Assembly (NCBI RefSeq): GCF_900177345.1
Contig: NZ_FWZT01000011.1
Span: 1 to 64,000, forward strand
Direction: 5' to 3'
Source: Pseudobacteriovorax antillogorgiicola
GTDB lineage: Bacteria; Bdellovibrionota_B; Oligoflexia; Oligoflexales; Oligoflexaceae
Length of the DNA stretch: 64,000 nucleotides
This document shows, one piece after another, positions 61,439 through 64,000 of the stretch (the first letter of the stretch is position 1; the number at the start of each line of letters is the position of its first letter). A model generated the notes under the pieces. That model ran no database searches and was not told the origin of the DNA. It saw only the letters and a list, made by a program, of their open reading frames with translations. The position numbers were made by a program, and so were the translations under genes.

Positions 61439-62977
61439 CTACGCTGCGTCGACGAAATAGTGGAAAGACGAACGCCCTATACGCTTGGCCTCGTGACGAT
61501 CAATTGCGAAAAAAGCGGCGACCTCAGTCCGAAATCCAGGCCTGACGTTGAAGACAACAAGGTCTGCTCCTTCTACGATCATATAGAGGCCCCGTCCTGC
61601 TCCACCCTTAGTGGTATCGACAGATCCAGCTTGATCTGAGTAACAGCTTTCAAGGTACTTGAAAACTGTATTTTTCTTTATGGAGCCAAACGGATCAATT
61701 GCAGCGACACCCACGTAGGAACCATCACAACCGTAGGTGAAATGTGCCATCTGTTCAGGGCGAAGTTTTACTGCCACCCGGCGGTCGAGAGTGTTGTACA
61801 AAGCTTCTCCATCTTGATCCACAGGCGCATCGTAGATAGCGTTGAGTAGAAGCTCTTCGGCAACCATTGAAATTCTGGTTGTGAGTGCCTTAGTTAAGCC
61901 AACATCTCTGAAATAATCTTTCATATGGTCTATGGCTGACAGCCTGTGATCGCTTCCTTCAATTGTTTCCTTGTAGATTTTGGTTCCTGATTCTAAGTAC
62001 TTCTCTATTCCAAAGATATCTCCAGTGGTGATCTTTTTAATGGTGCTCAGCACTCCTTTGAGCGTGAACTTATAATCAGACTTACTAAGAGACACAATAT
62101 TGTTGACGTAGGGATAGGGGGCTAGACGCGGTATATATTCATCGGGTGACTCTGCAGTTAGCAAGACAATCTTCGTGTTGGGATTCTTATCGCGGGCAAT
62201 AGCAGACAATTTGATCATTCGCTTATCTAGTATAACAATTTGATAATTCCCTTCGTAGATATACTTCTCGCCTTTGTCAACTGTTTCAGCATAGTCTATC
62301 GTGCCTCCAGTGCTTTGAAGAGCCATACGGGTAATCCGCAATGATTTACTCGACTCACCACAAAATAGAATCTTGAGGTGAGATAGGTTTAGTGGGCCTT
62401 CTTCATAGATCATTTTGATTTGCTCTAACTCACTTTTCACTTGCCCCACTAAATCACCATAAAAATCTTGCGTTAAATTTGTGACTTTATCTACTAGCGA
62501 GGCATAAATACTATCCTCAGCATCATCTGCAAGCTGAAGATGGGGCGTTGGTTGCTGATCAAGAGAGTATCCTAGCAAACTGTCGTGAGCATGAATGATT
62601 GCATCAACGACCTCTTCTAAAGAGATAAAACCTAACAACCTCTGATTTTCGACCACTGGTAAGCAATGATAGCGATTCTTGGTAAATACCTTCAAAGCTT
62701 TTTCAAGTGAACAGCTTGGGGAGATTGTGGTAGGGTTTGGTGACATTAGGTGTAGGGCTCTAGTTTTATCCGTCATAGCCTCGCCCTTGATCAGGAAACG
62801 CTCCACAAAGTCATGCTTTGTGATTACCCCCTTCAAGACCGAATCCTTAACGACTAGGACGGCATTAGCCCCTTTTTTCGCTAAGATATTTAAAGCATCG
62901 GAGGCGTGCTGCTCAGGTTCAACAGTCCAATTGCTTAGGCTTTTTTCTTGTGTCTCTATTAATGTTCTGACATCCAT
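61439..62977 (-). CDS. CBS-receiver-like-ATPase signalling protein
   Basis: A soluble 512-residue protein. A CBS pair (1-130; ANAVLVVKDSVLKGVITKHDF and HCLPVVENQRLLGFISLEEV) is followed by a helical linker. A receiver-like domain (200-320) has its aspartate position preserved (YQIVILDKRM) but a poor acidic pocket. The C-terminal GHKL-type ATPase fold (360-505; MVAEELLLNAIYDAP, then KGGAGRGLYMIVEGADLVVF) lacks a HisKA or Hpt domain, which resembles anti-sigma/serine-kinase-type ATPases more than sensor kinases. It follows the upstream lipoprotein gene by 9 bp. The CBS module suggests control by adenine nucleotides. Confidence 0.72.
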   Translation of the reverse strand: MDVRTLIETQEKSLSNWTVEPEQHASDALNILAKKGANAVLVVKDSVLKGVITKHDFVERFLIKGEAMTDKTRALHLMSPNPTTISPSCSLEKALKVFTKNRYHCLPVVENQRLLGFISLEEVVDAIIHAHDSLLGYSLDQQPTPHLQLADDAEDSIYASLVDKVTNLTQDFYGDLVGQVKSELEQIKMIYEEGPLNLSHLKILFCGESSKSLRITRMALQSTGGTIDYAETVDKGEKYIYEGNYQIVILDKRMIKLSAIARDKNPNTKIVLLTAESPDEYIPRLAPYPYVNNIVSLSKSDYKFTLKGVLSTIKKITTGDIFGIEKYLESGTKIYKETIEGSDHRLSAIDHMKDYFRDVGLTKALTTRISMVAEELLLNAIYDAPVDQDGEALYNTLDRRVAVKLRPEQMAHFTYGCDGSYVGVAAIDPFGSIKKNTVFKYLESCYSDQAGSVDTTKGGAGRGLYMIVEGADLVVFNVRPGFRTEVAAFFAIDRHEAKRIGRSSFHYFVDAA

Positions 62978-62986
62978 GTCTAACTC

Positions 62987-63382
62987 CTAGCTGCCCACCG
63001 GGGTGAAGTTACTATCACCTTGACCCGCACACATTCCTTGGGCAGTTGCAATATCGAACAAAGGCCCATAGTAGATTTGCCCTGGGTCCTGACTCAGCCC
63101 TGTCTCATAAGTTGACAAAGAGCAGGTACCAAGTTGATTTTCCGGAGGGCAAGATTCACTGACCCATCGTCGGTCATCACTCGATTCGCAACGAGACTGT
63201 AATGATGCAATATCAGCGTCTGACTGCCCACTGAAGTCTTGACAAAGTAAGAGTCGATCGCCTTGGACCGTTTGGCAACTCAACGATACAGCGGTCGCTA
63301 AATCCTCACTTGTCGTAGGATCAGATGAATTTTTACAGGAAAACCCTGAAACTGCCACCAAAACTGATAACACTCGAAGCAT
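62987..63382 (-). CDS. Small Cys-rich lipoprotein of unknown function
   Basis: A 131-residue lipoprotein with leader ending SGFSC (Cys16). The mature part carries several paired cysteines (VSLSCQTVQG, LLLCQDFSG, SRCESSDD, ESCPPEN, LGTCSLSTY) that probably form disulphides. AGGAGGTG precedes the ATG. It is the first gene of a two-gene unit with the CBS-ATPase protein. No family recognised. Confidence 0.65.
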   Translation of the reverse strand: MLRVLSVLVAVSGFSCKNSSDPTTSEDLATAVSLSCQTVQGDRLLLCQDFSGQSDADIASLQSRCESSDDRRWVSESCPPENQLGTCSLSTYETGLSQDPGQIYYGPLFDIATAQGMCAGQGDSNFTPVGS

Positions 63383-63560
63383 CTAGCACCTCCTTAAACA
63401 GGGAGTCGGTTCTTCACAGCACACACTTAATCTGAAAGCTAGGCAATTCCGTGGAGTGACATATTTTCCTAGCACTTCCTTCATCGCACCAAGAGCTCTT
63501 ACGAAAAACAGGGTGGAAGCCTCAAAAAATACCCTCACCATCCATGCAAGGGCTTAGACA

Positions 63561-64000
63561 ATGACAAAAACCCTGAATTTTCAAGAAACCATGAGCGGCG
63601 TTATATATCCAAGCCAGAAGCAAAAAAATTTCGAATTGAAGGATGATCAACCTAACCACAAAATTATTTTGACGATGGAACTCTCACTTCAAGACCCCCC
63701 ATCCTTGCTTCGTGACGGTCACGTTTCGGGAACAATCAATGGCTGGGTCGAATCTGATGCCTTGGGTGGCATATCGCTCATTGAAGACGGCATGGTTTCG
63801 CTATTTACCAATTCAATGCTTGAGGATGTTGAGCGTGAGATGACCTACTCATTAGTAGTTAAGTCACCAATGCATGGCTTGCTAACTATCGACGGACGAA
63901 AGCTTCTGAGGGGCTTAAACCCACTCAAGATCTGGTATGAAACCACAACATTAATGCTTCATATCAGAAAATGCACACCAAGAAGCAAAACAACCGAGTC
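63561..64000 (+). CDS. Cholesterol-oxidase-associated N-terminal domain protein (continues past the right edge)
   Basis: The frame is open from an ATG at 63561 (AAGGG upstream) to the window end. The visible 146 residues follow the conserved pattern of the domain attached to GMC-type cholesterol oxidases: FQETMSGVIY near the start, a central VSGTINGWVESDALGG, MVSLFTN, MTYSLVVKSPMHGLLTIDGRKLL and KIWYETTTLMLHI, the last matching the family's W-x-(D/E)-TTTL. The flavin domain, if present, lies outside. An enzyme acting on sterols or other lipids is possible but not shown. Confidence 0.55.
   Translation, partial: MTKTLNFQETMSGVIYPSQKQKNFELKDDQPNHKIILTMELSLQDPPSLLRDGHVSGTINGWVESDALGGISLIEDGMVSLFTNSMLEDVEREMTYSLVVKSPMHGLLTIDGRKLLRGLNPLKIWYETTTLMLHIRKCTPRSKTTE

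Noticed and set aside
1-64000. CRISPR arrays, rRNA genes or prophage clusters
   Set aside because: No regularly spaced repeats, rRNA-like sequence or phage structural genes were seen on reading both strands.

Overview
The window reads as chromosomal DNA of a Gram-negative, diderm, signalling-rich bacterium. Lipoprotein signal peptides, an outer-membrane barrel, periplasmic multiheme cytochromes and 7TM sensor kinases are all present. The mixture of delta-proteobacteria-like signalling (P2-less CheA, CheR-CheB fusion, 7TMR-DISM kinases) with a GlrK-QseG-GlrR operon and moderate G+C suggests a Bdellovibrionota/Oligoflexia-type genome. That placement is an inference from gene content, not a search. 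Genes are tightly packed on both strands. No rRNA, convincing tRNA or CRISPR array was seen.

Layout. Bases 1-190 hold the right end of an IS200/IS605 element. From 0.2 to 5.7 kb there are a CBS protein, a 7TM histidine kinase, an isoaspartyl peptidase and a fibrinogen-like lipoprotein. From 6 to 11.8 kb lies a chemotaxis core: histidine kinase, CheA without P2, CheW and a CheR-CheB fusion. From 11.8 to 22.3 kb there are a ketopantoate-reductase-like gene without an ordinary start codon, lipoproteins, a hybrid kinase, a lone receiver, a frameshifted DUF155 gene, an MFS transporter and a receiver-kinase. From 22.3 to 25.5 kb is a GlrK/QseG/GlrR operon whose AAA+ regulator has lost the GAFTGA loop. 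From 26 to 32.7 kb, on the minus strand, is a five-gene redox operon: transmembrane cytochrome b, 2x[Fe-S] flavoprotein, diheme lipoprotein, outer-membrane barrel and a 33-heme cytochrome c. This looks like a trans-envelope electron conduit.

From 33 to 49 kb is a second signalling island: Hpt-receiver fusion, STAS-like protein, degenerate cyclase-PilZ protein, CheX-like protein, CheY, two Hpt plus CheA-type-ATPase kinases without a CheW-binding domain, a PilZ protein and a receiver-like/TPR protein. A third such kinase lies at 53.4-55.5 kb. Between them are a MotA/MotB-like stator pair with a very long coiled coil (49.2-52.1 kb) and trhO. From 55.6 to 64 kb come housekeeping and envelope genes (msrA, a LolA-like protein, gloA, an HNH nuclease, a large lipoprotein), a CBS-receiver-ATPase protein and, at the edge, the start of a cholesterol-oxidase-associated domain.

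How the parts fit. The chemotaxis core and the CheX/CheY/Hpt-kinase island supply the same phosphorelay chemistry in two architectures. The PilZ proteins suggest c-di-GMP output near the second island. The redox operon runs in logical order from inner membrane (cytochrome b, flavoprotein) through the periplasm (diheme lipoprotein) to the outer membrane (barrel plus 33-heme wire).
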